A stretch of 64,000 nucleotides of DNA from DASPTH01 sp035623515. GTDB taxonomy: Bacteria; Actinomycetota; Acidimicrobiia; IMCC26256; DASPTH01. The first letter of the stretch is position 1, and each line of letters opens with the position of its first letter. A program made the translations under genes and the position numbers. The notes beneath the pieces were generated by a model. That model saw only the letters and a list, made by a program, of their open reading frames with translations, was not told the DNA's origin and did not search any database. Shown one piece after another: positions 32,101-40,982 of this stretch. The stretch spans positions 1 to 64,000 of the forward strand of contig DASPTH010000322.1 in assembly GCA_035623515.1 (NCBI GenBank), given 5' to 3'.

Positions 32101-32931
32101 ATGCCCGACCCGACGCTCACTGGTTTCGCCGACAAGGTCGCGGTGGTGACGGGCGCCGGGCGCATGCGCTCGATCGGCCGGCCGATCGCGGTCGAGCTCG
32201 CCCGGGCCGGCTGCGACGTCGTGCTCACCGGCACGGGCCGCCCGGCCGACCGCTACCCGGACGACGAGAAAGCCGCGGGCTGGCGCGACATCGAGTCGGT
32301 CGCCGACGAGGTGCGCGCCCTCGGCCGCCGGGCCTTGCCGGTGGTCAGCGACGTCGCCGACCCCGCCGCGGTCGACGCCCTCGCCGAGCAGGTGACGAGC
32401 GAGTTCGGCCGCGTCGACATCGTCGTGAACAACGCCGGCGCCGCGCGCGGCGCGGATCGCGTACCGGTGATCGACCTCGACGTGGACGTGTGGCGCCACG
32501 TGATCGACGTCAACCTGCACGGCACCTTCTACATGAGCCGCGCCTTCGGTCGACGGCTGGTCGACCAGGGGGACGGCGGCAGCATCGTGAACATCTCGTC
32601 GATCGCCGGCAAGCTGCTCGCGGCGAACACCGCGGCCTACTCGGCGTCGAAGGCGGCCATCCACGCGCTCACATGCGCGATGTCGGCCGAGCTCGGTCGC
32701 TCGGGCGTCCGGGTCAACGCGGTGTGCCCGGGCATCATCGACACCTTCCGCATGGACGACGTCCCGCGCGGCGAGGTGTGGGACCAGCTCGTCGACCGTC
32801 AGGTGCCGCTCGGGCGCGCGGGCACCGGCGACGACATCGCGTGGATCGTGCTCTACCTGTGCTCCGACCAGGGCGCGTGGATCACGGGCCAGCTCTACAC
32901 GGTCGACGGCGGGACCGTACCCGGCCGCTGA
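32101..32931 (+). CDS. short-chain dehydrogenase/reductase
   Basis: 276 residues from the ATG at 32101; the frame to 32044 crosses the operator region. Cofactor motif VAVVTGAGRMRSIGRPIAVE has an insertion compared with the usual GxxxGxG, NNAGAARGADRVPV follows, and the catalytic SSIAGKLLAANTAAYSASKA has Ser, Tyr and Lys in place. The C-terminus GQLYTVDGGTVPGR is typical. A classical NAD(P)-dependent alcohol or ketone oxidoreductase, likely acting on a CoA ester or steroid-like intermediate here. Confidence 0.92.
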   Translation: MPDPTLTGFADKVAVVTGAGRMRSIGRPIAVELARAGCDVVLTGTGRPADRYPDDEKAAGWRDIESVADEVRALGRRALPVVSDVADPAAVDALAEQVTSEFGRVDIVVNNAGAARGADRVPVIDLDVDVWRHVIDVNLHGTFYMSRAFGRRLVDQGDGGSIVNISSIAGKLLAANTAAYSASKAAIHALTCAMSAELGRSGVRVNAVCPGIIDTFRMDDVPRGEVWDQLVDRQVPLGRAGTGDDIAWIVLYLCSDQGAWITGQLYTVDGGTVPGR

Positions 32932-32937
32932 CGCGCG

Positions 32938-33924
32938 TTACGCGTCGACGTCGATGACGACCTTGCCGAGCGCCCCGCGTCCGCTGACCACGCGCAGCGC
33001 GTCCGCGCCCTGCTCGAGCGGGAAGTGGTGCCCGATGAACGGCTTCAGCAGCCCGTCGTCGTACCAACGGAAGAGCTGCTCGAAGTCGCGCGCGACGCTC
33101 TCGGGGTCGAGGCGCGCGGACGCGCCGTACGCGACGCCGATGAGCGAGATCGACTTCAGGAGCACGAGGTTGAGCCCGACGCTCGGGATCTCGCCGCCCG
33201 CGAAGCCGACGACGAGGTAGCGCCCGTTCCACGCGAGGCAACGCAGGTACTCGCGGAAGTCACGGCCGCCGACGGGGTCGAAGACGACGTCGACCCCACG
33301 CCCGCCGGTGAGCTCCTTCACCCGCTCCGACAGCCCGGGCTCGCGGTAGTCGACGGCGGCGTCGGCCCCACACTCCTCGGCGATGCGGAGCTTCTCCGCG
33401 CCGCCGGCCGCGCCCACGACGTACGCGCCCATCGCCTTCGCCACCTGGATCGCGGCCGAGCCGGTGCCGCCGGCGGCGCCGAGCACGAGCACGCTCTCCC
33501 CCGCCTCGAGCCGGCCGCGCCGGAACCCGAGAATGGCCGTGCCGTAGGTGAGGTCGAACGCGGCGGCCTCGTCGTACCCCATCGCGTCGGGGATACGGAA
33601 CAGCTGGTCGTGGCGTGCCGGCCGCGCGATGACCTCGCTCGCGAAGGCGCCCACACCGGTCATCGCGAGCACGCGGTCGCCGACCGCGAACCCGTCGACG
33701 TCGGCGCCGACCTCGAGCAGCGTGCCCGCGCACTCGTGCCCGGGAACGAAGGGCGGGTCGTACCGGTACTGGTACTGCCCGCGGATCACGAGCGTGTCGG
33801 GGAAATTCACCGACGCGGCCCGCACGCCGATGCGCACCTCGTTCGGGCCGCATTGCGGCGAGGGCCATTCCTCGACGCGCAGCACCTCTTCGCCGCCGAG
33901 CTCCGGGCACACCAGCGCTTTCAC
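32938..33924 (-). CDS. NADPH:quinone oxidoreductase family (MDR superfamily)
   Basis: 328 residues from the GTG at 33924 (VKALVCPELGGEEVLRVEEW); the frame open to 34374 is antisense of the methyltransferase and is rejected. Substrate half: SVNFPDTLVIRGQYQYR and FVPGHECAGTLLEVGADVDG. Nucleotide loop: VLVLGAAGGTGSAAIQVAKA. No catalytic-zinc Cys/His set is evident, so it belongs with the zinc-free quinone oxidoreductases and enoyl reductases. Its start is 37 bases from a divergent GTG and has no clear ribosome-binding site, so leaderless translation is likely. Confidence 0.9.
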   Translation of the reverse strand: MKALVCPELGGEEVLRVEEWPSPQCGPNEVRIGVRAASVNFPDTLVIRGQYQYRYDPPFVPGHECAGTLLEVGADVDGFAVGDRVLAMTGVGAFASEVIARPARHDQLFRIPDAMGYDEAAAFDLTYGTAILGFRRGRLEAGESVLVLGAAGGTGSAAIQVAKAMGAYVVGAAGGAEKLRIAEECGADAAVDYREPGLSERVKELTGGRGVDVVFDPVGGRDFREYLRCLAWNGRYLVVGFAGGEIPSVGLNLVLLKSISLIGVAYGASARLDPESVARDFEQLFRWYDDGLLKPFIGHHFPLEQGADALRVVSGRGALGKVVIDVDA

Positions 33925-33961
33925 CGGCAGGGAGGGTACCGGGTCTGCCACGCTGGCGGAG

Positions 33962-34756
33962 GTGGGCGAGCTGCGCGCCATCTTCGACGAGGACGCCGAG
34001 CGGTACGACCGCGCCCGGCCGCGGTATCCCGACGCGCTGTTCGACGACCTCGCCGAGCTCGCCGGTCTCCAGCGCGGGAGTCGCGTGCTGGAGATCGGGT
34101 GCGGCACCGGGCAGGCGACCGTGCCGCTCGCGCGGCGCGGGTGCGCGATCGTCGCCGTCGAGCTCGGCCCGCACCTCGCCGCGGTCGCCCGTCGCGCCCT
34201 CGCCGACTTCCGCGACGTCGAGGTCGTCGTCGCGACGTTCGAGGACTGGCCGCTGCCCTCGGAACCCTTCGACGCGGTCGTCGCGTTCACGTCGTTCCAC
34301 TGGGTCGACGCCGCCGTCGGGCTCGCCAAGGTCGCCGATGCGCTGCGCCCCGGGGGCGCGTTCGTGACGGTCATGGCCGACCACGTCGCGGGCGGTACCG
34401 CGCCCTTCTTCGTCGAGGTCCAGGACTGCTACGAGCGGTGGGACCCCGATACGCCGCCGGGGCTGCGGCTGACGCCGGCGGACGCGGTGGCCGACGACGT
34501 CGCGCCGGACCCCGGCGGGCGGTTCGGGCCGGCCGCGTTCCGCCGGTACGAGGCGGACGTTGCGTACACCACCGACGCCTACCTCGACGTGCTGCTCACG
34601 TACTCGGGCCACCGCGCGCTCGACGACGAACGGCGCGCCGGGCTGCTCGCGTGCATCGCCTCGCTCATCGACACCCGCTACGGCGGCCTCATCGTGAAGC
34701 GCTACCTCTGGCGCCTCGACGTGCGGCACCGGACACCGTCGTCGAGCGCTGAGTAG
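33962..34756 (+). CDS. class I SAM-dependent methyltransferase
   Basis: 264 residues from the GTG at 33962. IFDEDAERYDRARPRYPDAL is followed by motif I RVLEIGCGTGQATVPLARRG, the acidic strand IVAVELGPHLAAVARRAL and FDAVVAFTSFHWVDAAVGLA. It is related to the protein at 8141-8980. Acceptor unknown. The NTF2-like gene follows after 9 bases, suggesting an operon. Confidence 0.9.
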   Translation: MGELRAIFDEDAERYDRARPRYPDALFDDLAELAGLQRGSRVLEIGCGTGQATVPLARRGCAIVAVELGPHLAAVARRALADFRDVEVVVATFEDWPLPSEPFDAVVAFTSFHWVDAAVGLAKVADALRPGGAFVTVMADHVAGGTAPFFVEVQDCYERWDPDTPPGLRLTPADAVADDVAPDPGGRFGPAAFRRYEADVAYTTDAYLDVLLTYSGHRALDDERRAGLLACIASLIDTRYGGLIVKRYLWRLDVRHRTPSSSAE

Positions 34757-34765
34757 GGTCCAGCC

Positions 34766-35212
34766 ATGGACGCAGCGGAACGGCTCCTCGCGGTCGAGGA
34801 GATCAAGCAGTTGAAGGCGCGCTACTTCCGGTGCATGGACACCAAGGACTGGGACGGGTACGCCGCGGTCTACGCAGCCGACGCGGTGCTCGACGTCAGC
34901 GGCGAGTCGGGCGTCCCCGACGGTGAAGGCGTCATCCGCGGCGGTACCGCCATCGCCGAGTACGTCAAGGGCCAGGTCGATCCCGTCACCACCGTGCACC
35001 ACGGGCACATGCCCGAGATCGAGATCACGTCACCCACCACCGCGACCGGCATCTGGTCGATGGAAGACATGCTGCGGTGGCCCGAGGACGCGCCGATCGA
35101 CTGGATGCACGGGTACGGCCACTACCACGAGACCTACGAGAAGGTCGACGGCGAGTGGCGCATCAAGTCGTGCCGGCTCACACGGCTGCGCGTCGACTTC
35201 GGGATGCGATAG
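34766..35212 (+). CDS. NTF2-like (SnoaL) fold protein
   Basis: 148 residues. VEEIKQLKARYFRCMDTKDW followed by DGYAAVYAADAVLDVSG is the classic opening of the SnoaL_4-type cone fold, with HHGHMPEIEI and GYGHYHETYEKVDGEWRIKS later. Such proteins act as isomerases, cyclases or dehydratases or simply bind ligands. It ends 2 bases before the convergent stop at 35215. Confidence 0.87.
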   Translation: MDAAERLLAVEEIKQLKARYFRCMDTKDWDGYAAVYAADAVLDVSGESGVPDGEGVIRGGTAIAEYVKGQVDPVTTVHHGHMPEIEITSPTTATGIWSMEDMLRWPEDAPIDWMHGYGHYHETYEKVDGEWRIKSCRLTRLRVDFGMR

Positions 35213-35214
35213 CG

Positions 35215-36183
35215 CTACTTCGCCGCAGGCATCACCTCGTCGGTGACGATCTTCAGGTACCTCCACGCGAGGTCGGGCGGGAGCCCTCCGCACAAGGGTT
35301 GGAGCGCCAGCAGCCCGCCGCTCTTCACCATCGCGATCGCGTCGTCGACGTCGTAGATGCGGTAGGACCCCTCCTCGGCTCGCAACTCGTCGACCGTCCG
35401 CGCCGCCGACATGCTCGCGATCCCCGACTTGTCGACGTTCCACGAACCGTAGGTGGCGACGTCGTGCAGCATGTGGGGGCCGATCTCCTCCCACGCCCGG
35501 TCGACGTCGTCGGCGACGAAGACGGTGGTGGCGCTCCCCGGCTGGGGGATCGCGCACATGCCGGGTTCCTGCCCGTGCTTGCGGGCCTCGGCCTCGTAGA
35601 CCTCCTGGAGGCCCGGCCCGCCGCCTTCGGCGAAGAAATTGAGCCCGTAGCGGCCGGCCCGGCGCGCCGCGGGCACGGTGCCGCCGCCCCACGAGATCTG
35701 GAGCGGCCGCGCCGGCGCGGGGGTGACGTGCACGTGGCGTCCCTCGTGTTCGAACGGCTCCCCCGAGAGCGCGCGCAGCAGCAGCGCGAGCTTGGCGTCG
35801 GCCACCGCGCCGCGCTCGTCCCAGTCGACGCCGAACATCTCGAACTCCTCGGGCCGGTAGCCGAGGGCGAGCACGTACGAGACGCGGCCATTGCTGATGA
35901 TGTCGAGGATCGCCATGTCCTCGGCCAGCCGGATGGGGTCGTAGAACGGCATGAGGGCGGCGCCGATCGTGAACGCCATCGTTTTCGTGCGCGCCGCCAT
36001 CGCCGACGCGAGGAGCAACGGCGACGGGAGGTACCCGTCGGGCGATCCGTGGTGCTCCGAGATCACGCACATCAGACCGCCGCGGCCTTCGGCGTACTCC
36101 GCCATCCCGATCGCCGCGTCGTACAGCGCCGGCATCGTGTCGACACCGCCGGGGGCCCGCATGTCGAACCGCATCATGAACAT
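35215..36183 (-). CDS. LLM-class F420/flavin-dependent oxidoreductase
   Basis: 322 residues. MFMMRFDMRAPGGVDTMPAL, then RGGLMCVISEHHGSPDGYLP, LAEDMAILDIISNGRVSYVL, ALGYRPEEFEMFGVDW and LQISWGGGTVPAARRAGRYG place it in the luciferase-like family, close in length and pattern to the F420-type member Rv3520c, which in mycobacteria sits beside cyp142, DUF35 and ltp genes. The post-stop repeat of the Rieske gene lies immediately upstream of its start. Confidence 0.87.
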   Translation of the reverse strand: MFMMRFDMRAPGGVDTMPALYDAAIGMAEYAEGRGGLMCVISEHHGSPDGYLPSPLLLASAMAARTKTMAFTIGAALMPFYDPIRLAEDMAILDIISNGRVSYVLALGYRPEEFEMFGVDWDERGAVADAKLALLLRALSGEPFEHEGRHVHVTPAPARPLQISWGGGTVPAARRAGRYGLNFFAEGGGPGLQEVYEAEARKHGQEPGMCAIPQPGSATTVFVADDVDRAWEEIGPHMLHDVATYGSWNVDKSGIASMSAARTVDELRAEEGSYRIYDVDDAIAMVKSGGLLALQPLCGGLPPDLAWRYLKIVTDEVMPAAK

Positions 36184-36224
36184 GCGCCGACGTTATCTGC
36201 GCACGCGACGCCAGGCGAGAGGGT

Positions 36225-36348
36225 CCGGGAGTCCTGTCCCGTCGAGCCGCACGCGGCGACGAGGCGAGCCCGCCAGGGCGAGTCGAGGAGCTCGCCAGGA
36301 GCGAGCGACCGCGGCGCAAGTACCCTGCGCCGCCGCGAGCGACGAGTT
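36225..36348. repeat. dispersed intergenic repeat, copy A (behind the Rieske gene)
   Basis: It begins directly at the minus-strand stop of the Rieske oxygenase (36349). In gene orientation it reads CTCGTCGCTCGC, a G/C-rich variable block, CGCTCGCTCCTGGCGAGCTC and CTCGTCGCCGCG, then GGCTCGACGGGACA. Positions 36284-36307 are an exact 24-base inverted match to 38739-38762. It resembles copy B at 38700-38866 over most of its length. Confidence 0.7.
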
Positions 36349-37350
36349 CTACGGGCTGTAGAACTGCTTCGCCCACTCGCGCTGTTCGAGGAGCTTCTTC
36401 TCCGACTTCGTGACGATAGGGCGCTCGACGTAGCGCTTGTTCTCCCAGATCGGGAGATCCTGGCTCACGCCGGCGGTGAGTCCGTCGGCCGCCATCCTGG
36501 CTGCGTCGTCACCGGCGGAACGCGGCGCGGAGAACACCCAGCGCACCTTCACGTTCTCGTCGTCGATCGGCGTGGTCGACGACAGGAACACCATGCGATC
36601 GCCCATGTGCAACACGCCGAGGCCCAGGCCGTAGCCCTCGCGGACGAACATGCCGCCGGCACCCACCGTGCGCTTGTAGGTGCCGCGGATCTCGAACTCG
36701 TCGTCGGGGATGTTCGGGCTGCCGTGCACGTACCTGAAGTGCGCGAAGTCGACGTTGTTCTCCGCCATCTCCTGGCAGCACGTGGCGACGTCGAACTCTC
36801 GGATCTCGTACGGGAGCCACTCGGCGTCGTAGAGCTCGGGCACCTCCGGCACGTCGTAGAACGGCGCCTCACCCTGCAGGTGGTGCCATGCCCAGATCAT
36901 GTGGTTGCGCTCGAGCGTGGGGTAGCTGCGCACGCGAGCCTGCGTGGGGATGCGGTCGGTATCGCCGTACGGGATCTCGTTGCACACGCCCGATTCGCCG
37001 TCGTAGCGCCAACCGTGGAACGGGCACCGGATGCAGTCGCCCTCGACCTTCCCGCCGACGCCGAGGTGGGCGCCGAGGTGCGCGCAGTAGGCGTCGACCA
37101 TCCGCGGCTCGCCCGACTCGGTGCGGAAGAGCACGACGTCGTTGCCGAACACGTGCAGGGCCATGGTCTGGCCGGGGTCGAGGTCGCGGCTCTCCGCGAC
37201 GATGAACCAGCCGTTCGGGACAGGGAACGGGAAGCGCTTCTCGCCCGGCTTCCGGGTGCGGACGATCGGCCGGCGCGTGCGGTCGGTGATCGCCTCGACG
37301 TCACGGGGCATCGGGAAGCCGGTGAAGGTCTGGTACTCGGTCGTCGACAT
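36349..37350 (-). CDS. Rieske 2Fe-2S oxygenase, KshA-like
   Basis: 333 residues from the ATG at 37350 (GGGAG upstream); the frame to 37425 crosses an AT-rich promoter (TTATGTTTATGC). Rieske ligands C89-x-H91-x17-C109-x2-H112 are in DAYCAHLGAHLGVGG and CIRCPFHGW. The mononuclear iron motif is ENNVDFAHFRYVHGS. The short C-terminal half and VPNGWFIVAESRDLDPGQT match the 3-ketosteroid 9-alpha-hydroxylase oxygenase family (KshA). A matching KshB reductase is not in the window. The exact substrate is inference. Confidence 0.9.
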   Translation of the reverse strand: MSTTEYQTFTGFPMPRDVEAITDRTRRPIVRTRKPGEKRFPFPVPNGWFIVAESRDLDPGQTMALHVFGNDVVLFRTESGEPRMVDAYCAHLGAHLGVGGKVEGDCIRCPFHGWRYDGESGVCNEIPYGDTDRIPTQARVRSYPTLERNHMIWAWHHLQGEAPFYDVPEVPELYDAEWLPYEIREFDVATCCQEMAENNVDFAHFRYVHGSPNIPDDEFEIRGTYKRTVGAGGMFVREGYGLGLGVLHMGDRMVFLSSTTPIDDENVKVRWVFSAPRSAGDDAARMAADGLTAGVSQDLPIWENKRYVERPIVTKSEKKLLEQREWAKQFYSP

Positions 37351-37496
37351 GGCCGCTCCCGGATCGTGATTCCGAACGAGCATAAACATAACCCAGGTCG
37401 ACTCCCTGCCACCCGCCTCTCGCAAGGCCCGGCGGGCGCCTGGCGTAGATTGCCGTCCTCGGCCGGCTCCGCACGGGCCGCTGCAAGGGGGTTGCC

Positions 37497-38699
<1,203 letters not shown>

Positions 38700-38866
38700 T
38701 TCGTCGCTCGCTGCTCGGCGGGACACCCGCCTCGCGGCCGCTCGCTCCTGGCGAGCTCCTCGGCTCGCTGCGCTCACCTCGTCGCCGCGGTTCCTGTACG
38801 TCGCGCCGTCTCCACCCACCTCCTCGACTCGCGTCGCTCGCCGCTCGACGGGACACCCGCCTCGCG
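38700..38866. repeat. dispersed intergenic repeat, copy B (behind the P450 gene)
   Basis: It fills the whole gap between the P450 stop (38699) and the convergent SDR stop (38867). A 36-base module at 38701-38736 recurs at 38831-38866 with 33 of 36 identities. The central CGCTCGCTCCTGGCGAGCTC block is the inverted partner of copy A. As in copy A, the element begins straight after a stop codon with TCGTCGCTCGC. Confidence 0.7.
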
Positions 38867-39640
38867 TCAGATCGTGTAGCCGCCGTCGACGGCGAGGTGC
38901 TGGCCGGTGATGAAGCGGGCGCGGTCGGAGGCGAGGAAGCAGACGGCCTCGGCGACGTCGGCGGCCTCGCCGAAACGTCGCAGCGCGATGTTGCGGATCG
39001 TCACCTCGAGCGCGGCGTCGTCGAGCTCGCCTGTTTCGATGAGGCGCGCCGCCATCCCGTCGGTGAGCATGCCGGGTCCGACACAGTTGGCACGCACGCC
39101 GTACTTCCCCTCCTCCGCGGCGATCGCGCGCACGACCGACTCGACGGCCGCCTTCGGCCCCGCCGACAGCCCGTCGCGGATCGGATAGCGGTGGGTGGCC
39201 GCGGTCGTGACCGCGACGATGCTGCCCTGCGATTCGCGCAACGCGGGCAACAGTGGCTGCACGAGGTTGAAGAAGCCGACGACCTCTTCGTCGACGTGCT
39301 GCTTGAACCGCGCCGGGTCCACCCTGCTGAGGTGCAACTGCGACACGTGCGGTCCGGCCGCGTGCACGACCGTGTGGATCCCGCCGAAGTGCTCGGCCGC
39401 CTCGGCCATCGTCTCGCGCGTCGCCTCCGCGTCGGAGAGGTCGAGCTGCCACGCACGCGCGTGACGGTCGAGCGCCTTGATGTCGTCGACGACGGCCGCA
39501 GCCGCGTCCGCGTTCGACCGGTACGTGAGCGCGACGTCGCTCCCCCGAGCCGCGAGCATGCGAGCGATCGGGGCACCGAGGCCGCCACTCGCCCCGGTCA
39601 CCACGGCGACGCCCGTCTTCCCACCGAAGTCGTCGATCAT
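38867..39640 (-). CDS. SDR-family protein lacking the catalytic Tyr
   Basis: 257 residues from the ATG at 39640; the frame to 39991 is antisense of the NTF2-like gene. Cofactor loop VAVVTGASGGLGAPIARMLA is intact. At the active site, however, the sequence reads THRYPIRDGLSAGPKAAVES: the Lys is there but the position four residues earlier is Ser rather than Tyr. It ends GQHLAVDGGYTI as usual. Either a nearby Tyr substitutes, as in FabI-like and DECR enzymes, or the reaction is altered. Its start lies 18 bases from the divergent NTF2-like start. Confidence 0.87.
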   Translation of the reverse strand: MIDDFGGKTGVAVVTGASGGLGAPIARMLAARGSDVALTYRSNADAAAAVVDDIKALDRHARAWQLDLSDAEATRETMAEAAEHFGGIHTVVHAAGPHVSQLHLSRVDPARFKQHVDEEVVGFFNLVQPLLPALRESQGSIVAVTTAATHRYPIRDGLSAGPKAAVESVVRAIAAEEGKYGVRANCVGPGMLTDGMAARLIETGELDDAALEVTIRNIALRRFGEAADVAEAVCFLASDRARFITGQHLAVDGGYTI

Positions 39641-39658
39641 CGCGGATAGGTTCGCGCA

Positions 39659-40120
39659 ATGGCGGATGACGCCGACATTCGAGCGGTCGCCGACCAGTTG
39701 ACGCTCCGCGGGCTCGCCGAACGCTACGCAGCGGGCGTCGACCGGCGCGACCGCGACCTGTTCCTCTCGGCCTTCCATCCCGACGGGGTCCTGGTGCTCC
39801 TCGACCACAAGGACCCCGAAGCGGTCACGGCGACCCGCAGCGGGCACGCCGAGCTGGCCGAGGTCACCCAGCTCATCGCCCGTTACGAGAAGACCTTCCA
39901 CTTCCTCGGAAACGCCCGGTACGAGATCGACGGCGACCGCGCCACCGGGGAGGTGTACTGCCTCGCGCACCACCTCGACCGCAACCGCCACGGCGGCACC
40001 GACTACGTCATGCTCATCCGCTACCAGGACACCTACAGCCGCCGCGACGGCACGTGGGGCATCGACGAGCGGCGCCTCGTCACCGACTGGACCGAGCTCC
40101 GCACCGCCAACCGCCCCTGA
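39659..40120 (+). CDS. NTF2-like (SnoaL) fold protein
   Basis: 153 residues. DQLTLRGLAERYAAGVDRRD followed by RDLFLSAFHPDGVL is the family opening, with GEVYCLAHHLDRNRHGGTDY and QDTYSRRDGTWGIDERRLVT later. It belongs to the SnoaL_4 group, several of which lie near SDRs and P450s in actinobacterial steroid or polyketide loci. The ATG has no ribosome-binding site in the 18-base gap to the divergent SDR, so it is probably leaderless. Confidence 0.87.
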   Translation: MADDADIRAVADQLTLRGLAERYAAGVDRRDRDLFLSAFHPDGVLVLLDHKDPEAVTATRSGHAELAEVTQLIARYEKTFHFLGNARYEIDGDRATGEVYCLAHHLDRNRHGGTDYVMLIRYQDTYSRRDGTWGIDERRLVTDWTELRTANRP

Positions 40121-40141
40121 CCCCTGACCCCTGGCCCCTGG
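40114..40141. repeat. 7-base tandem repeat CCCCTGA/CCCCTGG x4
   Basis: Four units, two CCCCTGA then two CCCCTGG, start inside the last codons of the NTF2-like gene, whose TGA stop is part of the first unit, and run up to the hairpin at 40144. A slippage-prone microsatellite. Confidence 0.6.
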
Positions 40142-40143
40142 CC

Positions 40144-40193
40144 GTTTTGGCGTCTTTGAGTGGTGCTATGACCCCACTCAAAGACGCCAAAAC
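40144..40193. terminator. perfect 20-bp stem hairpin between convergent genes
   Basis: Positions 40144-40163 (GTTTTGGCGTCTTTGAGTGG) pair without mismatch with 40174-40193 around a 10-base loop. It lies between the convergent stops at 40120 and 40198. The TTTT/AAAA at the stem base could supply a short U-run in both directions, so a bidirectional intrinsic terminator is the simplest reading. The stem is unusually long and AT-rich for this genome. Confidence 0.7.
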
Positions 40194-40197
40194 CAAG

Positions 40198-40947
40198 TCA
40201 GCGGTGGTACTTCATGCCGCCGTCGACGAGGATCACCTGACCGGTGACGAAGCGGGCGTCGGGGCCGGCCAGGAAGGCGGCGACGCGGCCGATGTCGGCG
40301 GGTTCGCCGAAGCGGCCGAGCGGGATGCTGGCGAGCGAGCGGGCGCGGCGCTTCGGGTCGGCGAGCCAGGCCTCCATCGACGGCGAGCTCACGTGCGGGA
40401 CGATGACGTTGGCCCGGATGCCGTCGCGCCCCCACTCCACCGCGGCCGCGCGCGTGATCGCCTGGATCGCGTCCTTCGTGGCCGCGTACACACCGAAGCC
40501 TTCGGGCGCGTACTGCGCGCCGGAACCGAAGTTGACGATGCTGCCGCCGCCGCACAGGTGCGGGTGGCACACGCGCATGAAGCGCAGCGTGGCCAGCGGA
40601 CCCGTGCGCCACAGCAGGTCGACGTCGTCCTCCGCCACGTCGAGCAGGCGCCCGTCGCGCGTCGTGTGGTGCGCGACGTTGGCGAGGACGTCGACGGTCC
40701 CGAACTCGTCGATCACCGTCTCCACGGCGCCCGTGATGTCGCCGGCGGACGCGACGTCGCAGCAGACCGGGAGCGCGCGGCCCCCGCGGGACTCGATGCC
40801 CTCGGTGACCGCCTCGAGCTTCGACGCGGTGCGCCCGACGACGGCGACCGCGGCGCCGTCGTCGGCGAGCGCCTCCGCGACGCCCATGCCCGCGCCCTGG
40901 CCGGCGCCGGTCACGAGCGCGACCTTGCCGTTCAGCGGACCCGTCAC
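40198..40947 (-). CDS. short-chain dehydrogenase/reductase
   Basis: 249 residues. VALVTGAGQGAGMGVAEALA for the cofactor, LANVAHHTTRDGRLLDVAED in place of the usual NNAG, active site NFGSGAQYAPEGFGVYAATK with Ser, Tyr and Lys present, and C-terminus GQVILVDGGMKYHR. A classical NAD(P)-dependent SDR with a divergent NNAG region. The start is divergent from acetate kinase; the end faces the hairpin at 40144. Confidence 0.92.
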   Translation of the reverse strand: MTGPLNGKVALVTGAGQGAGMGVAEALADDGAAVAVVGRTASKLEAVTEGIESRGGRALPVCCDVASAGDITGAVETVIDEFGTVDVLANVAHHTTRDGRLLDVAEDDVDLLWRTGPLATLRFMRVCHPHLCGGGSIVNFGSGAQYAPEGFGVYAATKDAIQAITRAAAVEWGRDGIRANVIVPHVSSPSMEAWLADPKRRARSLASIPLGRFGEPADIGRVAAFLAGPDARFVTGQVILVDGGMKYHR

Positions 40948-40982
40948 GGGGACGACTCTACAAAGTGTGGTGGACTCGCAGC

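Noticed and set aside
33925..34374. N-terminal extension of the quinone oxidoreductase to 478 aa
   Set aside because: The extra residues are Ser/Ala/Arg-rich and antisense to the methyltransferase; the family begins at the GTG at 33924 (VKALVCPE).
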